64,000 bases of DNA from Mycolicibacterium sphagni (GTDB lineage Bacteria; Actinomycetota; Actinomycetes; Mycobacteriales; Mycobacteriaceae). The notes beneath the pieces are model-generated. The model did no database searches. It was not told the origin of the DNA and saw nothing but the letters and a program-made list of their open reading frames with translations. The stretch spans positions 18,177-82,176 of the forward strand of contig NZ_VBSB01000001.1 in assembly GCF_013337765.1 (NCBI RefSeq), written 5' to 3'. Below are positions 43,941 to 52,438 of the stretch, in pieces. A program made the position numbers and the translations under genes. How positions within the stretch are numbered: the first letter of the stretch is position 1; each line of letters begins with the position of its first letter.

Positions 43941-45139
43941 CAGTCGCCTCCCAGCACCAGCGCGACCTGCTCGCTCATGATGCCGCCGGTGCCTGCGACG
44001 AAGGCGGTGTTGGCGTGCGGGACCTGCGCGGCCGCCGAGCGCCCCATCAATTGGCGGGCGGCGTCGACGACGTGGTGCATACCCCCCGACATCCCGGCCT
44101 GCCCATAGGACAGCTGGCCGCCTGCGGTGTTGAGCGGGAAGTCACCGCGGAAGGTCAGGTCCCGCTCCTTGATCCACGTCATGCCTTGACCTTTCGGGCA
44201 GAAGCCGGCGTCCTCCAGAGTCATCAGCACGGTGATTGTGTAGCAGTCGTAGATCGAGGCGATGTCGACGTCGGCCGGGCTCAGCCCCGCCATCGCGAAG
44301 GCCCGCTGGGCCGAGCGGGCGATCGGGGTGACCATCGGATCCTGGGCGTAGGTCGTGGTCTTGAACGAGATGTGCTCACCGAAACCCTTGATCCACACCG
44401 GCCGATGGCGCGACTTACGTGCCAGGTCGGCGTTGGCGATCAGCACCCCGGTGCCGCCGTGGACCGGCATCACGATCTCCAGCATGCGGATGGGATCGGC
44501 GATCATCGGGCTGTCCAGCACGTCGGCTTCGGTGATCGGCGTGCCGTGGAACACCGCGCCCGGGTGGGCGCAGGCGTTGGTGCGCTGATCCACCACGATC
44601 TTCGCCAGCGCCGACGGGTCGTAGCCGTACTGGGCGCCATAGCGTTGCGCGATCTGCGCGAACGGAGCGTTCTGCCCGACGTTGCCGTACGGGATCTCGT
44701 ACTCGGCCTGCGGGGAGCCGTAGTTGTTGCTCGACGCCCCATACCAACTCGGCACGACCGGCGCCAGGCGCGCCGAGCGCGGGACGTTGCGCGAACCGGG
44801 CAGCACCGCCAGGACCGCGTCGCAGAGCCCCAACTCGACGGCCACGGCGGCGCGCCACACCATGGCGGCCGAGGTCGCCCCGCCGAGATCGACCCGTTCA
44901 CCGAAATCGATCGGCAGCCCGAGGTGTTCGGACAGGGTGGCCGGGACGAACATGTCCGATTCGGCGAGCCCATGCGAGATCAACCCGTTGACCACACCCG
45001 CGTCGAGTCCGGCGTCGTCGAGCACCAGCTTGGTCAATGCGGCGTACTGGTCGAGGGTGAACAGTTCGGGCCGGGTCGGCTTGCGTTCGGCTGGCAGCTC
45101 GGCGATCCCGACGATCGCCGCCTCGCCGGCCAGTCGCAT
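43940..45139 (-). CDS. Thiolase-fold lipid-transfer-type protein (Ltp2-like aldolase)
   Basis: 399 residues. The thiolase fold is clear (AAIVGIAELP, HVVDAARQLMGR, VAGTGGIMSEQVALVL), but the nucleophilic Cys is absent: the motif reads VDLGGATSAAM at 83-93. DIASIYDCYTITVLMTLED and NTAGGQLSYGQAGMSGGMHHVVDA match Ltp2-type steroid aldolases, where Tyr residues act in catalysis. With DUF35 it should split a beta-hydroxyacyl-CoA by retro-aldol cleavage. The start and stop share single bases with neighbours. Confidence 0.88.
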   Translation of the reverse strand: MRLAGEAAIVGIAELPAERKPTRPELFTLDQYAALTKLVLDDAGLDAGVVNGLISHGLAESDMFVPATLSEHLGLPIDFGERVDLGGATSAAMVWRAAVAVELGLCDAVLAVLPGSRNVPRSARLAPVVPSWYGASSNNYGSPQAEYEIPYGNVGQNAPFAQIAQRYGAQYGYDPSALAKIVVDQRTNACAHPGAVFHGTPITEADVLDSPMIADPIRMLEIVMPVHGGTGVLIANADLARKSRHRPVWIKGFGEHISFKTTTYAQDPMVTPIARSAQRAFAMAGLSPADVDIASIYDCYTITVLMTLEDAGFCPKGQGMTWIKERDLTFRGDFPLNTAGGQLSYGQAGMSGGMHHVVDAARQLMGRSAAAQVPHANTAFVAGTGGIMSEQVALVLGGD

Positions 45140-45576
45140 CAGGAATCCCCAAGGCGTCGAGGCAGTTCCACGGTTGCGGTACCGGGCATCAGGATGTCGG
45201 ATTCCCGTCGTCCGGCGATGTCGAGATCGACAAGGCCCCGGCCGGCATCTACCCGCTTGCCCGTGACGGTCCCGCCGAACGTCAGCGGCTGACCGGGAAA
45301 CGCCACGCCACGGTTCTGCACCGAGTAGTCGACCAGCCGGCCACGGCCGCCGATCCAGTCGGTGATCGCGCGGGCCAGCAGTGCGGCCTGCAGCGGGCCC
45401 TGCACCAGGATGTCGTCGTAGCCCTCCTTGCCGCGGGCCCAGTCCTTGTCGTAGTGGATGCGGTGCCCGTTGTAGGTGGCTGCGCTGAAGAAGAACATCT
45501 GCGTCTCGTCGACGGTGACCGTCAGCTCCGGCAGTTCATCGCCCGGCGTGACATCGTCGAAGAACAGCTGGGTCAT
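45139..45576 (-). CDS. MaoC-like hydratase subunit (ChsH1-like)
   Basis: 145 residues, hot-dog fold. FFFSAATYNGHRIHYDKDWA contains the hydratase-2 style Asp/His motif (YNGHRIHYD), so this is the likely catalytic subunit; DILVQGPLQAALLARAITDW follows. In steroid degradation ChsH1 pairs with a second MaoC-like protein to hydrate a steroid enoyl-CoA. It overlaps the partner gene by ATGA. Confidence 0.87.
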   Translation of the reverse strand: MTQLFFDDVTPGDELPELTVTVDETQMFFFSAATYNGHRIHYDKDWARGKEGYDDILVQGPLQAALLARAITDWIGGRGRLVDYSVQNRGVAFPGQPLTFGGTVTGKRVDAGRGLVDLDIAGRRESDILMPGTATVELPRRLGDS

Positions 45577-46070
45577 GGTCGCGCAATCATCGAGGTGGAG
45601 GCCTCGGCCACCAGTTCGTCATGCTGGTTGCGGTAGACGGTGTGCCAGGTGACCAGAACGAATCGCCCTGAGCGGCCTTCTTTTTCGACAACTGATTCGA
45701 TGGTCCGCACCATTTCGATCTCGTCGCGATGGTAGGCGGGCAGGTGGAATGTGGTGCTCTCACCGCCTGCCATCCGGCGCGGCGCCTTCGGGAACGCGAG
45801 GCCCCCCGAAACGGCCCCGGACGAGCCGTCGGGGCGCAGACCGGAGAGCGCACTGACCCCGAGGATGGCGTACTGCAGGTACAGCGGCGGGCAGATGACG
45901 TCGCGGTAGCCGTTGGCGCGGGCATAGTCCGGGTCGAACCACAGCGGGTTGTCGTCACCGACCACGGCGGCCCAGCGCTGCCAGTCCCGGCGGATCACCT
46001 CGCCGGTGGCAATGGCGGCGACCGTGCCCACCCGCGCTGCGGTCTCCGCGTCGATGAGGTCAGAGGTCAT
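45573..46070 (-). CDS. FAS1-like dehydratase / MaoC N-domain subunit (partner hydratase)
   Basis: 165 residues. EVIRRDWQRWAAVVGDDNPLWFDPDYARANGYRDVICPPLYLQYAI is the MaoC N-terminal (FAS1_DH_region) pattern. It lacks the catalytic YNxHRIHYD motif of its neighbour, as expected for the structural half of a heterodimeric hydratase. In some genomes this half is fused to DUF35 (ChsH2); here they are separate genes. Confidence 0.83.
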   Translation of the reverse strand: MTSDLIDAETAARVGTVAAIATGEVIRRDWQRWAAVVGDDNPLWFDPDYARANGYRDVICPPLYLQYAILGVSALSGLRPDGSSGAVSGGLAFPKAPRRMAGGESTTFHLPAYHRDEIEMVRTIESVVEKEGRSGRFVLVTWHTVYRNQHDELVAEASTSMIARP

Positions 46071-47173
46071 TGGCCGTCCTTGCGCCGCAACCGATCCCCG
46101 ACCGCCGCGCGGCTGACCACGTCGTCGTCAAGCCAGGCGGCGGCGATGTCGGCACCGCCACCCAGTGTGGACAGCACCCTGGCCCGTTCCGACCACAGGT
46201 ACAGATCGGTCTCCACGACGTAGCCCATCCCGCCGTGCAGCTGGTGGGCGTCGAGGGTCGCCCACTTGGCCGCGGTGGCGGACTGGATTCTGGCGATCGC
46301 GGTTTCGCGGATCGCGGTGCGGCCCTGACCGATCGCGTGCACCGCGGACTGGGCGGCCAGCCGCGCTGCCGACAGCGCGATGTGCATATCGGCCACGATG
46401 TGCTGAGCGGCCTGGAAGGAGGCGATCGGCCGGCCGAACTGGTGCCGCAGCGTGGTGTAGCGCACGGTCCGCTCCATGACGGCCTCACCGACACCGACCA
46501 GGTCCAGCGACGCCAGCGCCACCGCGGCGTTGGCTACCCGCCGCAGCTCATCACGCGTGGGCGAGGCGCCGTCGTTCAGTACGTCGTCGACCGGCACATC
46601 GTCGAAGCGCACCACCGACGTATGGTGGCCACCCATCAGCCCGAGCGACCGCAGCGTCACACCCTCGTTGCGCAACCGGACGACGAAGCCCACCGTGTTT
46701 CCGGATTTGTCGAACCCGGTCACGACGATCATGTCGGCGGTGTCGGCGTCGGTGACGAAATCGGCTGTGCCGGTGAGGCGCCAGCTGCCGTCTTTCGCTT
46801 GGTCGGCGCGCATGCTGGCGGTGACGTCGGAGGCGTCGTTGGGGTTCCACAGCGCGGTGGTGCCCGCGATGCGGCCTGCCGTGAGGTCGGGCAGCCATCT
46901 GGCCCAGGACTTTTCACCACTGAGAACGTACAGCGCGTACCCAGCGATGGTGGTGCTGTGCACCCGCACGGGGCCCAATGCCCGGCCGGCCTCACGGGCG
47001 TAGATCCCCAGGTCGGATAACGTCCCACCGGATCCGCCATAGCATTCCGGCAGACCCAGTCCCATCACACCCGCGGCGGCCAGGTCGCCCCACAGGTCGG
47101 CGCGACCGGCACCCAGCAGGCCGCGCATGCTGGAAGCCAAATCGCGTTCATCTTGAGAGGCAACGAGTTTCAT
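46067..47173 (-). CDS. Acyl-CoA dehydrogenase-like subunit (FadE27-type)
   Basis: 368 residues from ATG 47173, 1 nt after the other dehydrogenase. C-terminal helical domain has RHQFGRPIASFQAAQHIVADMHIALSAARL and LHGGMGYVVETDLYLWSERARVL. The N-terminal half is degenerate (LYVLSGEKSWARWLPDLTAG) and the catalytic Glu is not at the usual position, typical of one partner of alpha2beta2 steroid ACADs such as FadE26-FadE27. Confidence 0.87.
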   Translation of the reverse strand: MKLVASQDERDLASSMRGLLGAGRADLWGDLAAAGVMGLGLPECYGGSGGTLSDLGIYAREAGRALGPVRVHSTTIAGYALYVLSGEKSWARWLPDLTAGRIAGTTALWNPNDASDVTASMRADQAKDGSWRLTGTADFVTDADTADMIVVTGFDKSGNTVGFVVRLRNEGVTLRSLGLMGGHHTSVVRFDDVPVDDVLNDGASPTRDELRRVANAAVALASLDLVGVGEAVMERTVRYTTLRHQFGRPIASFQAAQHIVADMHIALSAARLAAQSAVHAIGQGRTAIRETAIARIQSATAAKWATLDAHQLHGGMGYVVETDLYLWSERARVLSTLGGGADIAAAWLDDDVVSRAAVGDRLRRKDGQ

Positions 47174-47174
47174 A

Positions 47175-48353
47175 TCAACGTCCGTAGGAGGGCATGCCGT
47201 TGCCGCGCTGGGCGATGACGTCTCGGAGCACCTCGTTGGTGCCGCCGCCAAAGCGCATCAGCGGCGCGAACCGGTAGAGCTTCTCGAACCGTCCGCCCGC
47301 AGGGGCTTCGGGATTTCGGTGCACCAGCAGGCCTTCGGCGCCCAGCAGGTCGATACCCAAATCGGCGATGCGCTGCCGTAGTTCGCTGCTGAAGACCTTC
47401 TCGACGCTGACTGCGACGGTCGGGATCACCCCGTCGGACAACAGCGAGGAGGCCTCGTAGCCCATCAGCCCGGCCACCTCGACATCGGCCTCGGCCTGGG
47501 CCAGCCGCCGCCGGAACCCGGCGTTGTCGATCGGGACGGTGCCGTCGCGCCGTGGCATGCGTGCCAGCAGTTGCAACTCGTCGAGCGCGCGACGCAGGTC
47601 GCCTGCGTTGGTCAGCGCACCCCGCTCCAGGTCGAGAGCACCGGTGATATAGGACCAGCCGCGGTTCTCCTCGCCGATGAGGTTGCCGACCGGTACCCGC
47701 ACGTCGTCGAAGAACACCTCGTTGGTCCGGTAACCCGACCAGGCGATCAGCGGACGGATCCGGACACCGGGGCCGTCGACGGGGACCACGATCACCGAGA
47801 TTCCCCGGTGTCGCTGGGCCTGCGGATCGGTCCGCACACACAGCCATTCGTGGGTGGAGCGCTGGGCACCGCTGTTCCAGATCTTGGACCCGTTGATCAC
47901 CCACTCGTCGCCGTCGCGCACCGCCTTGGTCCGCAATGAGGCCAGATCGGTACCGGCGTCGGGCTCGGAATAGCCGAGGGCGCAAGTCATCTCGCCACGC
48001 GCGATGAGCGGGAGGAATTCGTGTTTGTTCTGCTCGGTGCCGTGCCGCATGATCATCGGCGCGATCGAGGTGACCGTCAGATCGGGGCCGGGCGCACCCC
48101 AGTACTCGAACTCGGTCATCAGCAGGTGCATGTAGACCGGGCCGAGCCCGAGGCCGCCGTACTCCGCAGGCCAGTTCAGGCCGAACCAGCCCATGGCGCC
48201 GAGCTTGGCGCGGAACGCCGCCACCTCACCGCCCGGGTGTTCCAGATTGTGTTCGGCGATCTCGGCGCGCAGGGCATCAGTGACGTTCTCGCGCAGGAAT
48301 TCCCGAACCTCGGCTAACCAGGCGCGCTGTTCGGCGTCAAGGTCGAAATCCAC
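47175..48353 (-). CDS. Acyl-CoA dehydrogenase subunit (FadE26-type)
   Basis: 392 residues. N-domain WPAEYGGLGLGPVYMHLL, FAD loop CALGYSEPDAGTDLASLRTKAVRDGDEWVINGSKIW, and C-terminal GRFEKLYRFAPLMRFGGGTNEVLRDVIAQRG. The usual EGT catalytic motif reads GGGT, so the base is probably Glu243 in LDLERG, as in isovaleryl-CoA dehydrogenase and FadE26. First gene of the seven-gene operon. Confidence 0.9.
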   Translation of the reverse strand: MDFDLDAEQRAWLAEVREFLRENVTDALRAEIAEHNLEHPGGEVAAFRAKLGAMGWFGLNWPAEYGGLGLGPVYMHLLMTEFEYWGAPGPDLTVTSIAPMIMRHGTEQNKHEFLPLIARGEMTCALGYSEPDAGTDLASLRTKAVRDGDEWVINGSKIWNSGAQRSTHEWLCVRTDPQAQRHRGISVIVVPVDGPGVRIRPLIAWSGYRTNEVFFDDVRVPVGNLIGEENRGWSYITGALDLERGALTNAGDLRRALDELQLLARMPRRDGTVPIDNAGFRRRLAQAEADVEVAGLMGYEASSLLSDGVIPTVAVSVEKVFSSELRQRIADLGIDLLGAEGLLVHRNPEAPAGGRFEKLYRFAPLMRFGGGTNEVLRDVIAQRGNGMPSYGR

Positions 48354-48446
48354 AACTGAGCACCCTAGCCGAGTAGTTAGCCCGTCAACCCAATATTGAT
48401 GCGGTTCGGGGTGTCACATTTCCACCCCGGCGAGCATCTTGAGTAC

Positions 48447-49040
48447 ATGACCAGCAAAACACGAATTGAAGCACTCACACCTGAGAAGGCCCCGCTGCTG
48501 ACCCGGCTGATGTACCGCTGGGCCAGACGGCGCTTCGGCGAGGTCCCCGAACCGTTCGCCATCTACGCCCACCACACCCGTCTCCTGGTGGCCAGTGCCG
48601 TCCACGAAGGCCTGCTGCAGAACGCGTCCAAGACCCTGCCGGTCAGCGTCCGCGAACTCGCGGTGTTCTGGACCGCCCGCGCCGTCGGCTGCTCGTGGTG
48701 CGTCGACTTCGGGCAGATGCTGATGCGGCTGGAGGGGCTGGACCTCGATCGCCTCGCGCACATCGACGACTACGCGACTTCGCCGCTCTACAGCGACGAC
48801 GAGCGGGCCGCGATCGCCTACGCCGACGCGATGACGTCGGATCCGCACACGATCACCGACGAGCAGGTCGACGATCTGCGGCGGCGGTTCGGCGCGGACG
48901 GCGTCGTGGAGCTCACCTATCAGATCGGCGTGGAGAACATGCGGTCGCGGATGAACTCGGCGCTGGGCATCACCGAGCAGGGTTTCAGCTCGGGCGACGC
49001 CTGCCGGATTCCGTGGGCAAGCGGCGACAGAAACGCTTGA
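48447..49040 (+). CDS. Carboxymuconolactone decarboxylase-family (AhpD-like) protein
   Basis: 197 residues from ATG 48447. The CMD/AhpD motif is AVGCSWCVDFGQMLMRLEGL, with two redox cysteines in CSWC and the following helix; ERAAIAYADAMTSDP is also typical. It may be a peroxidase-type or thiol redox protein. The substrate is unknown. It is divergent from the catabolic operon. Confidence 0.85.
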   Translation: MTSKTRIEALTPEKAPLLTRLMYRWARRRFGEVPEPFAIYAHHTRLLVASAVHEGLLQNASKTLPVSVRELAVFWTARAVGCSWCVDFGQMLMRLEGLDLDRLAHIDDYATSPLYSDDERAAIAYADAMTSDPHTITDEQVDDLRRRFGADGVVELTYQIGVENMRSRMNSALGITEQGFSSGDACRIPWASGDRNA

Positions 49041-49179
49041 TTCATCAAAGGCAGCCCGGTCATACGACTAATTCCATTGCAGTGTTACCTGCAGGAAAAC
49101 AATTCCGCAGATTCCGCGCGGATTCACCACTGAAACCGTAGTCTCGTCTCGTCTAAGCAGGCCTCACGCAGGAGATGCC

Positions 49180-50922
49180 ATGAGTAAAGGCGAGCTGACG
49201 CTCGAGCCCGGTGGTCCCGCCCCGTCCAACTCCGTCGAGAGCAAAGGTCTCAAGGGCGGCGCGCTGGGGCTGGTGTCCAGCATCGTCGTCGGCATGGCCT
49301 CGACCGCCCCGGCCTACTCCCTGGCGGCGACGCTGGGGCTGATCGTGGCCAGTGGCGGCTCGCTGCTGGCGGGCGAGAAGGCGCCGGCAATCGTGCTCAT
49401 CGCGTTCATTCCGATGTACATGATCGCCGTCGCCTACCAGGAGCTGAACAAGGCCGAGCCGGACTGCGGTACGACGTTCACCTGGGCGTCGCGTGCCTTC
49501 GGGCCGCTGGTCGGTTGGCTGGGCGGCTGGGGCATCATCGCCGCCGACGTCATCGTGATGGCCAACCTGGCGCAGATCGCCGGGGCCTACTCCTTCACCT
49601 TCGTCGGCGAATTGGGTTGGACGTCGGCGGCCACGCTGGCCAGCAGCACCCTGTGGTCGACGGTGGCCGGCGTCATCTGGATCATCGTGATGACCTATAT
49701 CTGTTATCGCGGCATCGAGGTGTCGGCGCGAATCCAGTACGGCCTGCTGGGCATCGAACTGGTCGTGCTGGTGGTGTTCTCGATCGTCGCGCTGGTCAAG
49801 GTCTACACCCACCAGGCCGAGGGCTACTCGCTGATGCCATCGCTGTCCTGGTTCTGGCCTGGCGGACTGGATTTCGGCACGGTCATCGCGCCCGCCATCC
49901 TGACGGCGATCTTCATCTACTGGGGCTGGGACACCGCCGTCGCCTGCAACGAGGAGTCCGACGACCCCGGCACCACCCCCGGCCGGGCCGCGGTGATCTC
50001 GACGTTCCTGCTGCTCGCCACGTACGCGATGGTCAGCGTGGCGGCGGTCGCCTTCGCCGGCACCGGAACCGAAGGCATTGGGCTGGGCAACCCGGATAAC
50101 GCCGCGGATGCCTTCGCCGCGATCGGGCCGGCACTGTTCGGCGACAGCGTCCTTGGCAAGATCGGGCTGCTGCTGTTGGCGGCGTCGATCCTGACCTCGG
50201 CGTCGGCATCGACCCAGACAACGATCCTGCCGACCGCGCGAACCACGCTGTCGATGGGTGTCTACAAGGCGCTGCCGGACTCGTTCGCCAAGATCCACCG
50301 CACGTATCTGACCCCCACCACCTCGACGATCGTCATGGGCGCCGTGTCGATCGTGTTTTACGTTCTGTTCACTCTGGTCAGCCCGAACCTGCTGTCGGCG
50401 CTCATCGGCTCGGTCGGCCTGATGATCGCGTTCTACTACGGCCTCACCGGGTTCGCGTGCGTCTGGTTCTATCGCAAGGACCTCACCCGCAACCTCCGCG
50501 ACTTCATGATGCGGGGGGTGGTCCCGCTGGGCGGCGGGGTGATCCTGCTGGTGGTCTTCGTGTACGGCCTGATCCAGTACGCCAAGCCGGACTGGCTGAC
50601 CGACGACGACGGCAACAACGTCACGATCTTCGGCTACGGCGCGGTCGCCGTGGTCGGCGTCGGGGCGCTGGTGCTCGGCGTCATCCTGATGGTCGTGTGG
50701 TGGCTGATCAGGCCGGGCTTCTTCCAGGGCCTGACGCTGTCGCGGCGCTCCAGCGCCGATCTGGTGCTCGAGCCGGCCACCGCCGTCGTCGCCCACTTCG
50801 GCCTGCCCGACTCCGGAGACATGCCGACGGTGATCGCACCCGACCTCTCGAACCTGCCTCCGCAGGGGACCGCGGTCAATCCCGAGACGGGTGAGGAGTT
50901 CACCAAGGACCCGCGGGCCTAG
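49180..50922 (+). CDS. APC-superfamily amino acid/amine permease
   Basis: 580 residues, about twelve membrane segments. SSIVVGMASTAPAYSLAATLGLIV is the TM1 signature, PDCGTTFTWASRAFGPLVGWLGGWGIIAADVIVMANLAQI TM3, and IFIYWGWDTAVACNEESDDPGTTPGRAAV TM6 of APC permeases. The tail is cytosolic. Neighbouring genes suggest uptake of an amine or gamma-glutamyl compound. TGCAG-N6-CTGCA at 49078-49093 lies in its upstream region. Confidence 0.92.
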   Translation: MSKGELTLEPGGPAPSNSVESKGLKGGALGLVSSIVVGMASTAPAYSLAATLGLIVASGGSLLAGEKAPAIVLIAFIPMYMIAVAYQELNKAEPDCGTTFTWASRAFGPLVGWLGGWGIIAADVIVMANLAQIAGAYSFTFVGELGWTSAATLASSTLWSTVAGVIWIIVMTYICYRGIEVSARIQYGLLGIELVVLVVFSIVALVKVYTHQAEGYSLMPSLSWFWPGGLDFGTVIAPAILTAIFIYWGWDTAVACNEESDDPGTTPGRAAVISTFLLLATYAMVSVAAVAFAGTGTEGIGLGNPDNAADAFAAIGPALFGDSVLGKIGLLLLAASILTSASASTQTTILPTARTTLSMGVYKALPDSFAKIHRTYLTPTTSTIVMGAVSIVFYVLFTLVSPNLLSALIGSVGLMIAFYYGLTGFACVWFYRKDLTRNLRDFMMRGVVPLGGGVILLVVFVYGLIQYAKPDWLTDDDGNNVTIFGYGAVAVVGVGALVLGVILMVVWWLIRPGFFQGLTLSRRSSADLVLEPATAVVAHFGLPDSGDMPTVIAPDLSNLPPQGTAVNPETGEEFTKDPRA

Positions 50923-52438
50923 GCAAGTGCACCACGACCGCCGCACCGTCCGAGCGAGGGTCCGACGCCGCGGTCATCACCCCGGAATCATCGGCGAAGA
51001 CCACATTGGCCTGCCCGAGCGACTCGGTGTGCGCCGGCACTTCGACCGGGGTGAATCCGGCGCGGTGGATCGAGGCGAGTGCAGGCGCCGACAGGTCGGC
51101 CTCGACCGTGACGGCGTCAGCGCCGCCACCGATCTGGTTACCGACAATGGCGCGCGGAGCGGCGACAGCGTCGATCGCACTCGCACCGCGCAGCGCGCGC
51201 AACAGGATCTGCCCCAGGATCTGCAGCTGACCTTGACCGCCCATTGTCGACAGCACATGGCGAACTCGCCCGTCTCGCAACGTCATTGCCGGCATCAATG
51301 TGTGCGCCGGTCGCTTACGGGGCGCAATCACGTTGGGTGAGGCCGGATTCAACGAGAACCCGCAACCCCGGTTCTGGAAGAGCACACCGGTCGCCGGGTC
51401 GATGAGCCCCGAGCCGAAGGCGTAGTAGACACTCTGGATCAGCGATACGGCGTACCCCTCGCCATCGGCCGCCGCAATGCCCACCGTGTCGCCGTTCGGT
51501 CGGCCCGGCGGTTGGGTCAGCCTCGTAGCCACGTCGACGGTCCCGAACCGGGGGTCGGCGAGGTGGCTGTCGCGAATCTCGTTGCCGCGGTGGAACACCG
51601 CAAGCAGCTGGCCGAGACCCTCGCCGACCGGGTCGCCGATGGCGCTGTCGCGCACCATGCCAAGTGCGTACGGCAGCAGGAATCCCTGGCTGTTCGGCGG
51701 GCTGGTCAGCAGCGTCAGGTCGCCGAACTCGGCACGCAGCGGCTCTTGCACCTCGGGATGGAATTCGGCGAAATCCGATGCAGCCAGCAATGATCCGCGA
51801 GACCGCAGATAGTTCACCGTTTGCGTGACCAGATCGCCTGCGTAGAACGCGTCGGGTCCCGCGGTACGGAGAGTCGCAAAGGTGTCGGCCAGGGCCGGCT
51901 GCCGGAACACGTCACCGACACCCACGGGAACGGACTGAGGCCGGAACACCCGATCGAAGTCTTCGGTGCCGACGAGGTCGTCGTTCTCGGCATCGTTGAG
52001 GTGATGGGCCAGCGAAGGCGGCACCCGAACGCCGTCCCGCGCCAGCGACTCGGCATCACGCAGGGTCGCACTCCAGGATATTCGGGAACCGAAGCGGCGC
52101 ATCGCTTCCCAGCCCCTGATTCCGCCAGGGACGGTGACAGCAGCGGCACCGCGCGGCGGTAGCCAGTCGCCGTGCCGGGCACGAAGGCCGGTGGCGTCCA
52201 CCGCGGCACCGGCCCAGCCGGATGCGTTGACACACCTCACCACACCGTCGGGTGTCCGGATCAACGCGAACAGGTCGCCACCGAGTGCGACGTTGTGCGG
52301 ATAGACCACCGTGAGCACCGCGGCGGCGGCGATCGCGGCGTCGATGGCAGTGCCGCCGTCGCGCAGCATGCGTGTCCCGGCCTCGGTCGCCAGGACGTGC
52401 GGAGCGGCGAGTGCTCCGAGCGCCGCGGTATGCGTCAC
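50900..52438 (-). CDS. Gamma-glutamyltransferase-family Ntn hydrolase
   Basis: 512 residues from GTG 52438, directly after the dehydrogenase stop. ATEAGTRMLRDGGTAIDAAIAAAAVLTVVYPHNVALGGDLFALI is the GGT large-subunit start and the autoprocessing Thr is in NGDTVGIAAADGEGYAVSLIQSVY, with the later SLNPASPNVIAPRKRPAHTLMPAM. Family members hydrolyse or transfer gamma-glutamyl groups. No signal peptide is seen, so it is likely cytosolic, which would fit hydrolysis of gamma-glutamylated amines. Confidence 0.88.
   Translation of the reverse strand: MTHTAALGALAAPHVLATEAGTRMLRDGGTAIDAAIAAAAVLTVVYPHNVALGGDLFALIRTPDGVVRCVNASGWAGAAVDATGLRARHGDWLPPRGAAAVTVPGGIRGWEAMRRFGSRISWSATLRDAESLARDGVRVPPSLAHHLNDAENDDLVGTEDFDRVFRPQSVPVGVGDVFRQPALADTFATLRTAGPDAFYAGDLVTQTVNYLRSRGSLLAASDFAEFHPEVQEPLRAEFGDLTLLTSPPNSQGFLLPYALGMVRDSAIGDPVGEGLGQLLAVFHRGNEIRDSHLADPRFGTVDVATRLTQPPGRPNGDTVGIAAADGEGYAVSLIQSVYYAFGSGLIDPATGVLFQNRGCGFSLNPASPNVIAPRKRPAHTLMPAMTLRDGRVRHVLSTMGGQGQLQILGQILLRALRGASAIDAVAAPRAIVGNQIGGGADAVTVEADLSAPALASIHRAGFTPVEVPAHTESLGQANVVFADDSGVMTAASDPRSDGAAVVVHLPRPAGPW

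Noticed and set aside
49153..50946. Minus-strand open frame opposite the permease
   Set aside because: Low-complexity Asp/His/Arg shadow; the permease has clear membrane segments.
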